A DNA stretch of 57,250 nt from CAVWDU01 sp963840725 (GCA_963840725.1 CAWIZY010000029.1:1-57250); one strand, 5' to 3'. Counted from the first letter of the stretch, positions 32,181-41,607 are shown. Notes: a model not told the origin generated them from the sequence alone. Numbers and translations are program-made.

Positions 32181-33016
32181 TTATTCATGATCGGGATCTC
32201 TGGCACTGTCGAAGTTTCTCGGCTGCAGCACCGCGGGTTTCAGGAACGGTTTGGCACCAGTGTTGTTGTGTTCGCCCAGCCGCTGACCTTCCAGTTCCGT
32301 GCCGTATAGCGTGTGCCCGTGAAAACTCAGATAGCGTTCACGCGTACTTGAGGCGCTGCCGTCGTAGCGTGGATCCTGAGGGCGCTCGTGCGAGTTGATA
32401 AACATCGCGAGGTCCCAGGCATCCTGTTTCGAGAGCGAGCCAAACTGCTGCGGCGGCATGTTCAGATGTATGAATGAAGCAGCCGTGAAGATACGACTCA
32501 TCCCGGAGCCCCAGTTGTAGGAGTTATCGCCCCAGAGCGCCGGGAACACCCGGAAATGCGCTCCTCCAGCGAGTTTACGTGCAGGTTTTTGCGACGAAAG
32601 GCGGGAAACGTGGTCGCCACAGGCCACACGGGTCCGGACCAGGCCTCCCGTCCGCCCCCGGGGTGACAGCTCTTGCAGTTCATATCGTTGAAGACATAGC
32701 GTCCGCGGAACTGCTGCGTGTTGGTGAAAATATCGTAGCCCTGCAGGATGACTTTCCTGAGTTCAGGATGAATCTCGCTGTCGGTCTTTAGCGATTCGAT
32801 AGTGGGTGGTGAGTGACGATATTGGCCCTCCTGTGGGGGCATCAGTCGCAGGCGATCATCCGTCTGCGCGGCAACGCCGCCGGCCAGCAATATGATAGAG
32901 CCCGACAACAGGTAGACCTGAAGACTGCCGCGAAGCAGGCTACGCCACCTCGCGATCCCGCAAGCGGACGGCGGCATCGCGGGTGGGGCGCCACCCGGGT
33001 TGTGCGGACGGATCAT
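32181..33016 (-). pseudogene. Exported c-type cytochrome (TsdA/SoxA-like), frameshifted
   Basis: Exported cytochrome c with heme motif CKSCH in FNDMNCKSCHPGGG, followed by GPVWPVATTFPAFRRKN and VNSLEERISGC. This arrangement resembles the first heme domain of thiosulfate dehydrogenase (TsdA) proteins. Near 32560 a single indel moves homology to the next frame (GDNSYNWGSGMSRIFTAASFIHLNMP, then QDAWDLAMFINSHERPQDPR). No second CxxCH is visible in the C-terminal part, so only one heme is likely. Start uncertain: 33016 or 32977 both precede the hydrophobic export segment. Stands 97 bp upstream of the DsrE-like gene in the same direction. Confidence 0.7.
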
Positions 33017-33711
33017 GTGTGCCCCGATCCGCCTGGAATACCTGTCCCTGGCCAATTATTACTTCCTCGATGAAATCAGAAGCTTAGCGATTGCTGCTTT
33101 TCCTGCTCGATTTTACTATCGGGCGGTTATCATCTTTATAGTGTTTGCCATGCTATCCACCCTGGCTACAGGATCGCATATAGTCCCGCTGTGCGTGAGC
33201 TGCGGGTTTGTCCTGTCCCTTACAGATACTCAGGAATTACCTAAGTAGGTCAAGGGGGAGTGTGATTGTAGTGCAGAGTCTTTCACTTTCGGCTGCCTTT
33301 TGGATTCACATGATGTGGGTGAGTGTAGGGGGAACAGGGTAGCGGGGCAATTTTGCCTTCGAAGCAGTGGCAGGATTGGCCTGGAAAACGCATTTCGTAG
33401 ATGCCTCCGCTATTCGCGCGATTATGGTTTATCACGCACTGCTTTAAGGTACCCCGTATACAGGGATGCCCCTCGGTGTTAGTGAAGGTGAGGGCGTCTA
33501 TTTATAGACTTAAGAGAAAGCGTTAATCTCGCCTGTACGCCCACCGACCACGCCAAACCATTAAACCCGTCGCCAACGCTCTGCATGTGCTACTTTTAAC
33601 TCAACAGGCGTGACGGCGGCAGACGTCTGCTGCTGCCGGCATGATGTCGGAAATTCCTGTCGCGTAGCCTAGTAACGAGGCTGGCCTTTGCTGCCGCTAT
33701 GGAGAAATTCG
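33017..33711. other. Intergenic region, no supported gene
   Basis: Open stretches of up to about 80 codons occur on the plus strand, but none has a plausible ribosome binding site, composition or recognisable motif. The 3' end holds the promoter region of the gene at 33712. Confidence 0.4.
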
Positions 33712-34044
33712 ATGAGAAAGACCCGCTCCCCCTTCTACAGGTCTCTCTGGATTCTGGCGTTGTGTATGACGCTGGCACCGTTGGCCCACGCGGGCGAAAT
33801 CTACGGACGAGTTGGCAGGGACGGTAAAGTCTCTGCTGGAACAACGGTTACTATCCAGTGCGGGAGCTACAGCGATTCGCAAGTCACTGACCAGAACGGC
33901 GCATATCGTTCGTCGGGACCTCCCGGGGAGCAGCCGTGCGAGATTCGGGTGTCCGGTGCGGACAACCCGGTTCCCGTAATCACTTCCCAGGGTCGAACCC
34001 GGGTCAATCTTGAAGTAAAAGGTGCCAGTCTCCTCAGGAGATAA
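33712..34044 (+). CDS. Small exported protein with an Ig-like/carboxypeptidase-regulatory-like fold
   Basis: A 110-residue protein with signal peptide (SLWILALCMTLAPLAHA) and a short beta-rich domain of the carboxypeptidase-regulatory type (GEIYGRVGRDGKVSAGTTV; VTDQNGAYRSSGPPG; CEIRVSG). Two cysteines could pair. ATG 33712 has GGAG 8 bases upstream. It leads a three-gene run in which the next gene begins 3 bp after its stop. Function unknown; such domains usually bind surfaces or partners rather than catalyse. Confidence 0.68.
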   Translation: MRKTRSPFYRSLWILALCMTLAPLAHAGEIYGRVGRDGKVSAGTTVTIQCGSYSDSQVTDQNGAYRSSGPPGEQPCEIRVSGADNPVPVITSQGRTRVNLEVKGASLLRR

Positions 34045-34047
34045 GAT

Positions 34048-35130
34048 GTGGAGTCGACAGAGAAGCCCGCAGGAGCAAGCGAACAGAGCGCCATCCAGCC
34101 TCAACAGGACAGAGCGGATGCCAGCCCGGCGCGGCAGCGAGACCTATGGGACAAGTTCGAGATACTGCTCCGCCCCGTCGCGGCTTTCCTCACAGCGCTT
34201 ACCGTCGCGTTGATCGGCTGGTTTGGGCAGCAGGCGCTAGACAAGCGAGGCCAGGAACAGACATTGCGGGCACAGAACGCGGAGAAGGAAATTACCCGCC
34301 GCTCACAGATCTCGGAGAACTACCGGCTTTACACCCAATTGCTGAGCAACCGGGAGGAAGCGGAGAGCGCCCTGCGCAAGGATATCTTCAGCTCCATCCT
34401 GAAGGAATTCCTCAGTGCCAACGACCGCGGGAGCGGGCGTGAGTTCATCAGGAACCGCATTCTCAAACTGGAAATTCTGGCGCTGAATTTTGGGGAAGCC
34501 CTGAGCCTGTCGCCCCTGTTTGTCGAACTGGACAAGAACATCCGCGAGACGAGCTACGAAACGGAATTTGTAAAACTGGACAGGGCTGACGATCGCAAAC
34601 GCCTGGAGGGCCTCGCAAAACGCGTTTCAGAGCAGCAGATTACCGCTCTGTCGAGCGGCGGCAAGAGCTGGGATTTTGAAATCCCGGTTCCCAGAGATAG
34701 CGAGGGCAAGCCCGCCGAGGTGTCGGATTCCTACGTATGGCCCAGGGATTCCGACGGGCAGGACTTCTACGAGGAAACCCTGGAGGGCATCACCAGGAAC
34801 TACGTGTTCAGATTCTCCAATATCGACAGCGAATACCATACGGTGACAGTCGAGCTGGAGATTCAGAAAGCCGACCAGTTCAAGACTATCGAGCAGCGCT
34901 TCAAGTTGGATTTCTACAACTTTCCAATGGTGGACAACACGCGGCTTTCCGATGACCAGAGGTTTACCCTGGTCATGACCAAGTTCGAGGACAAGGGCAT
35001 TCACTTTTCCGCCATCGTGTTCCCCGGCAAATACTCGAGCCAGCGCGACAAGCCCTTCCTCGACGATGTCATTTCGCGTTTACAGAGCGAAAACCAGAAA
35101 CAGGCCGCTGAGGCCCTGGAGTCGGAGTGA
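34048..35130 (+). CDS. Membrane-anchored coiled-coil protein of unknown function
   Basis: A 360-residue protein with GTG start. A polar N-terminus (1-40) is followed by one membrane helix (about 42-62, PVAAFLTALTVALIGWFGQQ), a charged helical/coiled-coil stretch (65-120, rich in E, K, Q and R), an alpha-helical region (to about 200) and a beta-rich C-terminal part with VFRFSNIDSEYHTVTVELEI and RFTLVMTKFEDKGIHFSAIV. I recognise no family. It is packed between two genes for exported proteins, 3 bp after the first and overlapping the third by 4 bp, so the three are likely translated together and may form one complex. Confidence 0.72.
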   Translation: MESTEKPAGASEQSAIQPQQDRADASPARQRDLWDKFEILLRPVAAFLTALTVALIGWFGQQALDKRGQEQTLRAQNAEKEITRRSQISENYRLYTQLLSNREEAESALRKDIFSSILKEFLSANDRGSGREFIRNRILKLEILALNFGEALSLSPLFVELDKNIRETSYETEFVKLDRADDRKRLEGLAKRVSEQQITALSSGGKSWDFEIPVPRDSEGKPAEVSDSYVWPRDSDGQDFYEETLEGITRNYVFRFSNIDSEYHTVTVELEIQKADQFKTIEQRFKLDFYNFPMVDNTRLSDDQRFTLVMTKFEDKGIHFSAIVFPGKYSSQRDKPFLDDVISRLQSENQKQAAEALESE

Positions 35131-35657
35131 GCATGAGAATCACCAGCAGGCCCATGATGGCGGCCCTAACGATAGCTGCGCTGGTCGCTCCAGTTCTCTG
35201 GTCGAAGGCCTCCGTAGCCGAGGAGTGGCCCGGCACCCTTAAACGCCAGGGCAAGCAGCGGGAAAACATCACCCTTGTGGTTGAGATTTCCGACGATGGT
35301 CCCGTCATCAAGAAGATGATCTACGCTGGCACGCCGTTTGAATTCAAAGCCCAGGAATCCACGGAGGCAGGCCTGACCTTCACATGGGCGCCGGGCGACA
35401 AGGACGTGAAGTGTGCCCTGAAGAAGAAAAACCACGACAAGTATGCGGGCGAGTGCCAGGCGGAGGGCTCAGGCAGCGTGATCCGGATGAACATTACTGC
35501 CAGGGACAATGACAACACGCCCCAGGAAAAGAGCGACGAGCAAAAGCACGAGGGTGGAGACGCGAATACAGACGAGGACGGCGACAGGAATGGGACCAAG
35601 GGGAAGGGCGAAAAGAAGGAGAAGGTCGCCCGGGATGAAAGCCGACGGAGCCAGTAG
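35127..35657 (+). CDS. Exported protein with a highly charged C-terminal tail
   Basis: About 176 residues: signal peptide (ending WSKASVAEE), a compact domain of about 95 residues with two cysteines (CALKKKNHDKYAGEC), then a low-complexity tail of about 45 residues made of D, E, K, G and R. GTG start overlapping the previous gene, or ATG at 35133. Unknown function; the tail suggests binding of ions, nucleic acid or an oppositely charged partner. Third gene of the 33712-35657 cassette. Confidence 0.68.
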   Translation: MSMRITSRPMMAALTIAALVAPVLWSKASVAEEWPGTLKRQGKQRENITLVVEISDDGPVIKKMIYAGTPFEFKAQESTEAGLTFTWAPGDKDVKCALKKKNHDKYAGECQAEGSGSVIRMNITARDNDNTPQEKSDEQKHEGGDANTDEDGDRNGTKGKGEKKEKVARDESRRSQ

Positions 35658-35689
35658 GCGACGATTCTGCCGCGGCGGTGGAGCCGCCC

Positions 35690-35801
35690 ACCAACACGAG
35701 ATACTGCCGATTGTTTTCGTCCACGGCCAGTCGGGGTCGGCGCAGCAGTTTGAAACCCAGGCAATGCGGTTTACCAGTAACGGCTATCCACACTCACCTC
35801 G
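35690..35801 (+). pseudogene. N-terminal fragment of an alpha/beta hydrolase (lipase-like)
   Basis: A stretch reading EILPIVFVHGQSGSAQQF then ETQAMRFTSNGYPH matches the start of a lipase/esterase (hydrophobic strand then HGQSGSA oxyanion loop). Homology stops abruptly after about 35 codons and no nucleophile elbow follows, so only a fragment remains. Confidence 0.5.
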
Positions 35802-36418
35802 CGTACCTTCGGGGCATTACGGCCACCTGACATCAGGCGCAAGTGCAACGAGTCGGGTTGATCCGTCGTTAGACGCCTTAAGTCCTGGCACCGAGTGAGG
35901 AAATTTCCAGTTCTCATGGCCATGTTTATAGAGTTGTTCGTTCTTCCTGCTCTTGACAACGGCGATAGGGTGACTTGGGGTTGATGGTTTCTGCTTTTAG
36001 CAAGCAATATTACTTTCAGAACCTCCGTGAGATTTTGTTCCTACTTTTTGGTTCGTGACCACGCTGGACATCATGGCCCGACCTTAAGCGATCTGAGCCT
36101 TTCGGGACATAATGCCAATCGACCGAAAAAGCACCTGTAGATGGGTCGCAGAGAAAACGGCGTCCATGCATAAAAACTCACAGGTCTTTGGCGTCGTTTA
36201 AAGACAGCTGGTTCTCTCACTCGGAACAAGACACATTGACGATCTGGATGCTATCTGCGGCGCTTCTGTTCGCAGCATTCCTCTACTTGCGCGAGCAGGG
36301 TGTGCCGGCGACGATCTTGACCAGACTCAAGAACCCGCTAGCGCGGATAGTAAGGATGTCTACCTCGATCATACACTGGAGGCGGTGACCTTACGGATAT
36401 CGGGTTCCTCCGGGCGCG
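35802..36418. other. Intergenic region, no supported gene
   Basis: Nothing firm. A 66-codon open frame at 36188-36388 has one hydrophobic stretch, but it starts with TTG and lacks a ribosome binding site. Confidence 0.4.
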
Positions 36419-37528
36419 TCATCTGTCGTAACCCGTCATTTCGAGATAGCCCTGGCCCAGGTGATCACCGGAGTCCGCGTCCCAGACCCCAACGGCACCC
36501 TCCCAGTAGCGCACGCCCGTGAGCATTTCCTGGTCGTCCACCAGAGCCTCAACGTGAAGGTTCAACCCGGCGCGGGGAACATGCACGCGCCAGGCCACCG
36601 GGTAGCGCGCAGCGGAGGGTGAATCCCACCAGCGGTCGGCTTTGAGTTCGAAATCACCCGCTTTGAGGGCAAGCTGGTGATTTTCGCCGTCCAGGAAGCT
36701 GCCCCCGCTGTGCGGATCAGTGGTGCCGGCGCGATCCCGCAGTCGGTAAAGCATGAGGTCGCCGCCGCTCGCAAGCTGCAGGGAAAACCAGTCCCAACCC
36801 GACTGGTTGTCACCGAGCGCACTGGTGCTCCATTCCCGGTCCAGCCAGGACGTACCGGTGACCGTCACCGTCTCGTCGTCTCGCGTCAGCGCGCCCTTTG
36901 TAGCCAGCCGCGTGATCGAATAGTAGTAGGAGGCATTGCCGGCCTCGGCGCTCTTCTGGCTCAGCCCTCCGTCTCCCTGAAGTACGGGCTCTCGCTGCGG
37001 TTTCAGGGTGAACGCAAATTCGAAGGCATCGGTTTTGATCTTCAGCTGCCAGGGGAAGGCGCCGCCGGGGCCGCCGACGATGGACCAGTCCTCGAGCCAG
37101 AGCCGGAAGGGTTCCGCGTCCTGCCCCGCCAGGCCGAGGGCACCGCGGGCAAGACGCTCCGCGTGGTGGTGATCTGCACCATCGATTTCCGTGAGTGCCG
37201 TGTGTGCCATCCACAATTGCCGCGTCGCCCAGGCCGAGTCCCGCTCCGGTGCTGTGGGCGCCAGCGCGATGCGAAAGAAGGTGACCTGGTAGCCGAAGCG
37301 TTCGCCATCCGGGGCTTGCAGATGACCGGTGACGTACCACCATTCGTTGCGAAAGGCGCGGTGGGCATTGTGATCTTCCGGAAAGCGGAAAGGCCGGGGC
37401 GCCGTTGCCCGTGCAAAGCCGCTGTCCGGTTCACCCCCGAGGGCACTCACCACGTCGATGCCGTCCGGCGCCCCGCGGTCACAGCCGGCACAGGCCAGAA
37501 GCAGCAGACACAGGAGACGGCGCATCAC
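36419..37528 (-). CDS. AttH/CrtC-like lipoprotein (lipocalin-like, carotenoid hydratase family)
   Basis: A 369-residue protein with a lipoprotein signal (LCLLLLACAGC). It belongs to the AttH/CrtC-like family: FPEDHNAHRAFRNEWWYVTG and GYQVTFFRIAL near the N-terminus, TVTGTSWLDREWSTSAL and GWDWFSLQL mid-way, and YWEGAVGV near the end. Stand-alone members next to ABC exporters are thought to work in lipid or pigment handling at the envelope rather than in carotenoid synthesis. Start overlaps the permease stop by 4 bp; third gene of the ABC operon. Confidence 0.87.
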   Translation of the reverse strand: MMRRLLCLLLLACAGCDRGAPDGIDVVSALGGEPDSGFARATAPRPFRFPEDHNAHRAFRNEWWYVTGHLQAPDGERFGYQVTFFRIALAPTAPERDSAWATRQLWMAHTALTEIDGADHHHAERLARGALGLAGQDAEPFRLWLEDWSIVGGPGGAFPWQLKIKTDAFEFAFTLKPQREPVLQGDGGLSQKSAEAGNASYYYSITRLATKGALTRDDETVTVTGTSWLDREWSTSALGDNQSGWDWFSLQLASGGDLMLYRLRDRAGTTDPHSGGSFLDGENHQLALKAGDFELKADRWWDSPSAARYPVAWRVHVPRAGLNLHVEALVDDQEMLTGVRYWEGAVGVWDADSGDHLGQGYLEMTGYDR

Positions 37529-40029
37529 GGTGCGTAGAGCGCTGCACGCAGGTCGCCGCCGGCAAGGCGCCGGGCGGGCCAGAGCGCTGCCAGCGTCGCC
37601 GCCGCCACGGCGAGCAGCTGGGCCTCGAACACTACGGCCCCATCGACGTGAGTGGCCAGGGTCCAGCCAAAGGACCGCCGGTTGATGACATCGATCAGCA
37701 GTAGCGACATGGCGCCACCGAGAGGCAGGGCAAGCAGGCCGGCGAGGAAGCCGCTGGTCGACGCTTGGGCGAGGACCAGGCCCTGGAGCTGTCGCGGCGT
37801 CAGCCCGACGGCGCGCAGCACGGCAAACTCGCGCCGGCGTTCGAGGAAGAGGGCCATCAGGGCGCTGACGATACCCACAAAGGCGACGACGATGACCAGT
37901 GCCCGCAGCACGTCGGTGATCACGAAAGTCCGGTCAAAGATGGCCAGAGTGCGCTCCCGGATTGCGTGGTTGGACACTACCGCCAGGTCGAGCCCATCCC
38001 GGGCGCCAAGTGATGTAATGCGTTGCCGTAGTGCCGCGGCATCTGCGCCGGGAGCCAGGGTAACCGCCAGCGAGGAAAGACCCGGGTCCTGCCAGTGCGC
38101 GCTATAGACGGCAAGGGGCATGACTGCGGCACCGTAGGAGCTGGCATAGTCGCGGTAGATGCCGCTCACCTGCAGGTCGATTGCACCTACCGGGGTTTCC
38201 AGGTTCAGCGTATCGCCTAACGTGAGCTGGCGCCGCGTGGCCAGAGGTTCGGAGATCAGCAGGCCATTGCCGTCCTGCAGCATGCGGTGCGCCGCGTCTG
38301 CAGGCCCGGCAATGATCTCGAAGCGCCTTGCGTGCCCGGTTGCCTCAGCGAGTACGAGCACGCGCAGCACCTCGTCATCCAGGCGCAATCTCCGCTGTAT
38401 CGCGCCGGAGACAGCTTTGACGCCCGCCAGCTCTCTCAGTCGTCCCTCCCAGCCGGGGTCGAGGCGCTCGCCCTCGGCCTCGAGGTAAACATAGAGATCG
38501 CCCTGCAGGGTGCCGTCCAGCCAGCTCACCACACTGGCCCGGAAGGAGCCGATCATGATCGCAACGCCTACGGTGGCCGACACGGCGACCGCGAGAGCGA
38601 TCAGGGCCGGTCCCGTGCGCGGGAGTGCGCTCTGCACGCCGCGCAGGGCCAGTTGCAGGTGCGTGCTGCCGCAGCCTGCCGCAGCGCAGACCAGGCCCCG
38701 CAGGAGCTGGCGCAGCAACAGTGGGCAGAGTAGGGCATAGCCCGCGATGAGCAGGGCCAGGGCAATGAAACCGGCAACCAGCGACCGACCCGATACGGCA
38801 ATGAGGACCGGGCAGGCTATCGCGAGTCCCAGGCCGACGAGGAAAAGCCGGAAACTGCCGTGGGTGTCCTGCCCGGCGGATTCGCGCTCGAGCGATACCG
38901 GGGCCGTTCGCGCGGCCGCCTGGGCCGGGGCGAGGGTGGCCAGCAGCACCGCGCCCAGCGTGACCGCGAGCGCCGCCAGCAGCTGCGCCGGCGCCAGGTC
39001 CGGGCGGGTAGCCTCGATCGTGACGTAGAGGTCCGATACGGTCCGTGCTACGAGCAGCAGCAGCGATTGACCCAGCGCAACTCCGAGTAGCAGCCCGAAC
39101 ACACCGCCGATGAGACCGAGTACGGATGCCTCCAGCAGCAGTCGGCTGAACAGCTGGCGCGGTGTGGTGCCGAGCATGCGCAGGACGGCGAAGGTCGGGG
39201 TCCGTTGAACCACGGCGAAGGCCATGGCATTGTAGACCAGGAAGGCGCCGATGAGCGCGGCCAGCAGGCTCATGGCCGTGAGATTGGTTCGGAAGGCGCG
39301 GGTCATATCATCAAAGGTCTGGCGCTGATCGTCATAAGCCTGAAGTTCGAGGTCAGCGGGTAGGGTAAGACGCAGCGCAGCAGCCTCCTCCGCTGTGAGC
39401 CTGAGCTGGATGCTGTCCAGCTCGCCGCGACGCCCTGACAGGTGCTGGACCGTGGCAATATCGGCGAGCAGCACATCGCCGAACCAGCCGCCTGTGGCGG
39501 CTTCGGAGACGGCGAGCAGTCGCAGCCCGACCGTGCGTTCATTGGTTCGGGCTTCAAGATACTCGCCGGCCGTGAGGCCCAGGCGCTGCGCCAGCGTTGC
39601 GGGCGCGAGCACGAGCATCGCATCCGATGCGGTCAGCAACGCGGCAAGATTCTCGACCACGCCACCCGGGGCCCCCGAGTTGCCCGCCAGCGCCAGCGGG
39701 TCGGTGCCGACGAGTTCGACCTGTGCGTCGCCCAGCACCAGGCGGACCCGGATGAGCGGCAGGGAAAGGCGGAGCCCGCGCTCCACCCGCAGCTCCCGGT
39801 AGAGACCCTCGTCCAGGGCACCCTCGCGCGAGTGCAATTCGTGGGTCATGGGACCGGCAAGTACTTCCAGGGATCGGTCGAACGAGGCAGCGGCCGCCCG
39901 TGTCGCCAGCGCGACCGCGACGATAACCGCAGCGCCCAGAGCGATACCGAGCAGCGTCAGCACAAGCTGGGCCGGGTGCTGGCGGTAAAAACGAACGCTC
40001 GCCCGCAGCGGCAGTCGACTCCGGGTCAT
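37525..40029 (-). CDS. ABC transporter permease, FtsX/LolC-like, large
   Basis: An 834-residue permease built from two FtsX-like halves. It has an N-terminal helix (LVLTLLGIALGAAVIVAVAL), a periplasmic MacB-like domain (about 45-260), a three-helix FtsX core (270-420), a middle pair of helices (430-480), a second periplasmic domain (510-700) and a final FtsX core (715-825). Works with the ATPase encoded just upstream, and the two genes overlap by 4 bp. Such systems move lipids or lipoproteins out of the inner membrane or drive envelope enzymes. Confidence 0.92.
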   Translation of the reverse strand: MTRSRLPLRASVRFYRQHPAQLVLTLLGIALGAAVIVAVALATRAAAASFDRSLEVLAGPMTHELHSREGALDEGLYRELRVERGLRLSLPLIRVRLVLGDAQVELVGTDPLALAGNSGAPGGVVENLAALLTASDAMLVLAPATLAQRLGLTAGEYLEARTNERTVGLRLLAVSEAATGGWFGDVLLADIATVQHLSGRRGELDSIQLRLTAEEAAALRLTLPADLELQAYDDQRQTFDDMTRAFRTNLTAMSLLAALIGAFLVYNAMAFAVVQRTPTFAVLRMLGTTPRQLFSRLLLEASVLGLIGGVFGLLLGVALGQSLLLLVARTVSDLYVTIEATRPDLAPAQLLAALAVTLGAVLLATLAPAQAAARTAPVSLERESAGQDTHGSFRLFLVGLGLAIACPVLIAVSGRSLVAGFIALALLIAGYALLCPLLLRQLLRGLVCAAAGCGSTHLQLALRGVQSALPRTGPALIALAVAVSATVGVAIMIGSFRASVVSWLDGTLQGDLYVYLEAEGERLDPGWEGRLRELAGVKAVSGAIQRRLRLDDEVLRVLVLAEATGHARRFEIIAGPADAAHRMLQDGNGLLISEPLATRRQLTLGDTLNLETPVGAIDLQVSGIYRDYASSYGAAVMPLAVYSAHWQDPGLSSLAVTLAPGADAAALRQRITSLGARDGLDLAVVSNHAIRERTLAIFDRTFVITDVLRALVIVVAFVGIVSALMALFLERRREFAVLRAVGLTPRQLQGLVLAQASTSGFLAGLLALPLGGAMSLLLIDVINRRSFGWTLATHVDGAVVFEAQLLAVAAATLAALWPARRLAGGDLRAALYAP

Positions 40030-40694
40030 TGCTCGACGACGCGCCCCGCCTCGAAACGCAGCACCCGGTCCGCCCGGGCCGCGACTGTCTCGCTGTGGGT
40101 GACCAGCAGCAGTGCGCCCTCGTGCCGCGCCGCCTGCTCCAGCAGCAGGTCGAGCACCTCGTCGGCCGTGGTCGGATCGAGGCTGCCTGTGGGTTCGTCG
40201 GCAAGCACCAGCAGCGGGTCATGGATCAGGGCCCGGGCGATTGCCACGCGCTGCTGCTCACCGCCGGAGAGTCGATCGGGGAAGCTCTCGGCCCGACTCG
40301 CCAGGCCGACCGCTGCCAGGCCCTGTTGCACCCGATCGCGAGCCTGGTTGCCAGGAGTACCCAGCAGGTCCAGCGGCAGACGCACGTTCTCCGCCACGGT
40401 AAGTGTGGGCACCAGCAGGAAGCGCTGGTAAACAAAGCCGAGATGTTTGCGCCGGAACAGGGTTCGCGCGGGCTCCGCAAGCCCGGCGACGTTTTCGGCG
40501 CCGATACGGATGCAGCCTTGGTACGGGCTGTCGATGGTGCCGAGAAGGTTGAGCAGGGTCGATTTACCGCAACCGCTGGCACCTAATAGCGCAACGCGCT
40601 CCCCGCCCGCCAGGGACAGGTTCACGTCCTCGAAGAGCATATGGTCACGCCCACCCTCCCGATACCGGTAACTCAGGTCTGTTGCTGTGAGCAC
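40026..40694 (-). CDS. ABC transporter ATP-binding protein, LolD/MacB type
   Basis: A 222-residue ATPase: Walker A GASGCGKST, Q-loop FVYQRFLL, signature LSGGEQQRVAIARA, Walker B LLVLADEPTGSLD and H-loop LLLVTHSE. LolD-like length. First gene of the three-gene exporter operon ending with the AttH-like lipoprotein. Confidence 0.95.
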   Translation of the reverse strand: MLTATDLSYRYREGGRDHMLFEDVNLSLAGGERVALLGASGCGKSTLLNLLGTIDSPYQGCIRIGAENVAGLAEPARTLFRRKHLGFVYQRFLLVPTLTVAENVRLPLDLLGTPGNQARDRVQQGLAAVGLASRAESFPDRLSGGEQQRVAIARALIHDPLLVLADEPTGSLDPTTADEVLDLLLEQAARHEGALLLVTHSETVAARADRVLRFEAGRVVEQ

Positions 40695-40891
40695 TCATGT
40701 TCCTCGATTTGCCACGGCACAGAAGGTTAACATAACAGCGACGTGCCTACGCGCCGCCTTTCCCCGGCCCGCGGTACCACGTTGCCGCCGGGCTGTTGCG
40801 CAAGGCTACCCGGAAACAGGCGCTCCCGGGTAAACCGACTCCGCGGCGGCACGTATATACCAGGCCAAAACCCCGGCGAGGCAAGTGACGA

Positions 40892-41023
40892 ATGAAAGCA
40901 TCTGACCTGTTCGCGAAAGCTCTGGAGGAGCACGCTGGAGACAATATGCAAGGCCCGGTGGATTTTTCCATGACCAGGGTAACGCCATTCGAAATCACCC
41001 GGCCATTGAGCGCTCGGGCATGA
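40892..41023 (+). CDS. Small ORF with a thiamine-enzyme-like start
   Basis: A 43-codon frame, GAGG 10 bases upstream. The first 14 residues, MKASDLFAKALEEH, look like the N-terminus of acetolactate-synthase-type large subunits, but similarity ends there. Probably a residue of a deleted gene; its stop overlaps the start of the next small frame (ATGA). Confidence 0.25.
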   Translation: MKASDLFAKALEEHAGDNMQGPVDFSMTRVTPFEITRPLSARA

Positions 41024-41148
41024 GAGTCTGGTTGGCACCGCTGCTCCTGGTGTTGGCTGCCTGCGATACCTTGCTCATGGCGCAACCCGCGCAGCGGGAT
41101 GACCCCTGTACCGGTTTCTCAATGCCGGATAGACAGAGTAACGACTGA
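41020..41148 (+). CDS. Small putative lipoprotein
   Basis: A 42-codon frame with a lipoprotein-like signal (APLLLVLAAC) and a short tail with one more cysteine. It overlaps the preceding small frame by 4 bp. No strong ribosome binding site; could be real or chance. Confidence 0.3.
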   Translation: MRVWLAPLLLVLAACDTLLMAQPAQRDDPCTGFSMPDRQSND

Positions 41149-41172
41149 TCGGAGTGCAGAAGTCCTGAGAAC

Positions 41173-41607
41173 TCAGGCCCGCGTCTCTTCCGCGATCGAC
41201 CGAACCCGCGCCACCATAGCCCGCAGACCGCTGCCACGAGTGGGGGACAGGTGGTTCATCAGCTCCAGCTGGTCGAAGTAACTCTCGATATCGAAATCGA
41301 GCACCTGCTCAGGTGTCTTGTTATTGTAGGCCGCCAGTATCACCCCGAGCAGACCCTTGACAATGAAGGCGTCGCTATCGACAGTGATTTGAAGGCGGCC
41401 ATCCGCCAGGCCGGTATCGATCCAGACCTGGCTCTGGCAACCGCGGACGAGGCGATCTTCGGTGTGAAGGCTGGCGTCCATGGCCGGCAGTTCCTTGCCC
41501 AGGTCGATGATGTACTTGTAGCGGTCCTCCCAGCCATCAAAGAAGCCGAGCGTCTCGATGATGTCGTCGCTGACGATGGAGTGGCCGAAAGGGTTAGGAT
41601 CTGGCAT
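41173..41607 (-). CDS. sufE: Cysteine desulfuration protein SufE
   Basis: A 144-residue SufE. It accepts persulfide sulfur from SufS on the cysteine in RLVRGCQSQVW and passes it to the SufBCD scaffold. Family blocks DDIIETLGFFDGWEDRYKYIIDLGKELP and PTRGSGLRAMV are intact. Last gene of the suf operon, 31 bp after sufT. Placing sufE with sufS supports a two-component desulfurase like that of E. coli. Confidence 0.94.
   Translation of the reverse strand: MPDPNPFGHSIVSDDIIETLGFFDGWEDRYKYIIDLGKELPAMDASLHTEDRLVRGCQSQVWIDTGLADGRLQITVDSDAFIVKGLLGVILAAYNNKTPEQVLDFDIESYFDQLELMNHLSPTRGSGLRAMVARVRSIAEETRA

Noticed and set aside
33000..33248. 82-codon frame on the plus strand
   Set aside because: Overlaps the start of the cytochrome gene on the other strand; no ribosome binding site or motif.
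36188..36388. 66-codon frame with a hydrophobic segment
   Set aside because: TTG start, no ribosome binding site, no recognised motif.
41160..41178. CCTGAG/CTCAGG hairpin at the sufE stop
   Set aside because: Two-base loop and no T-run; not convincing as a terminator.
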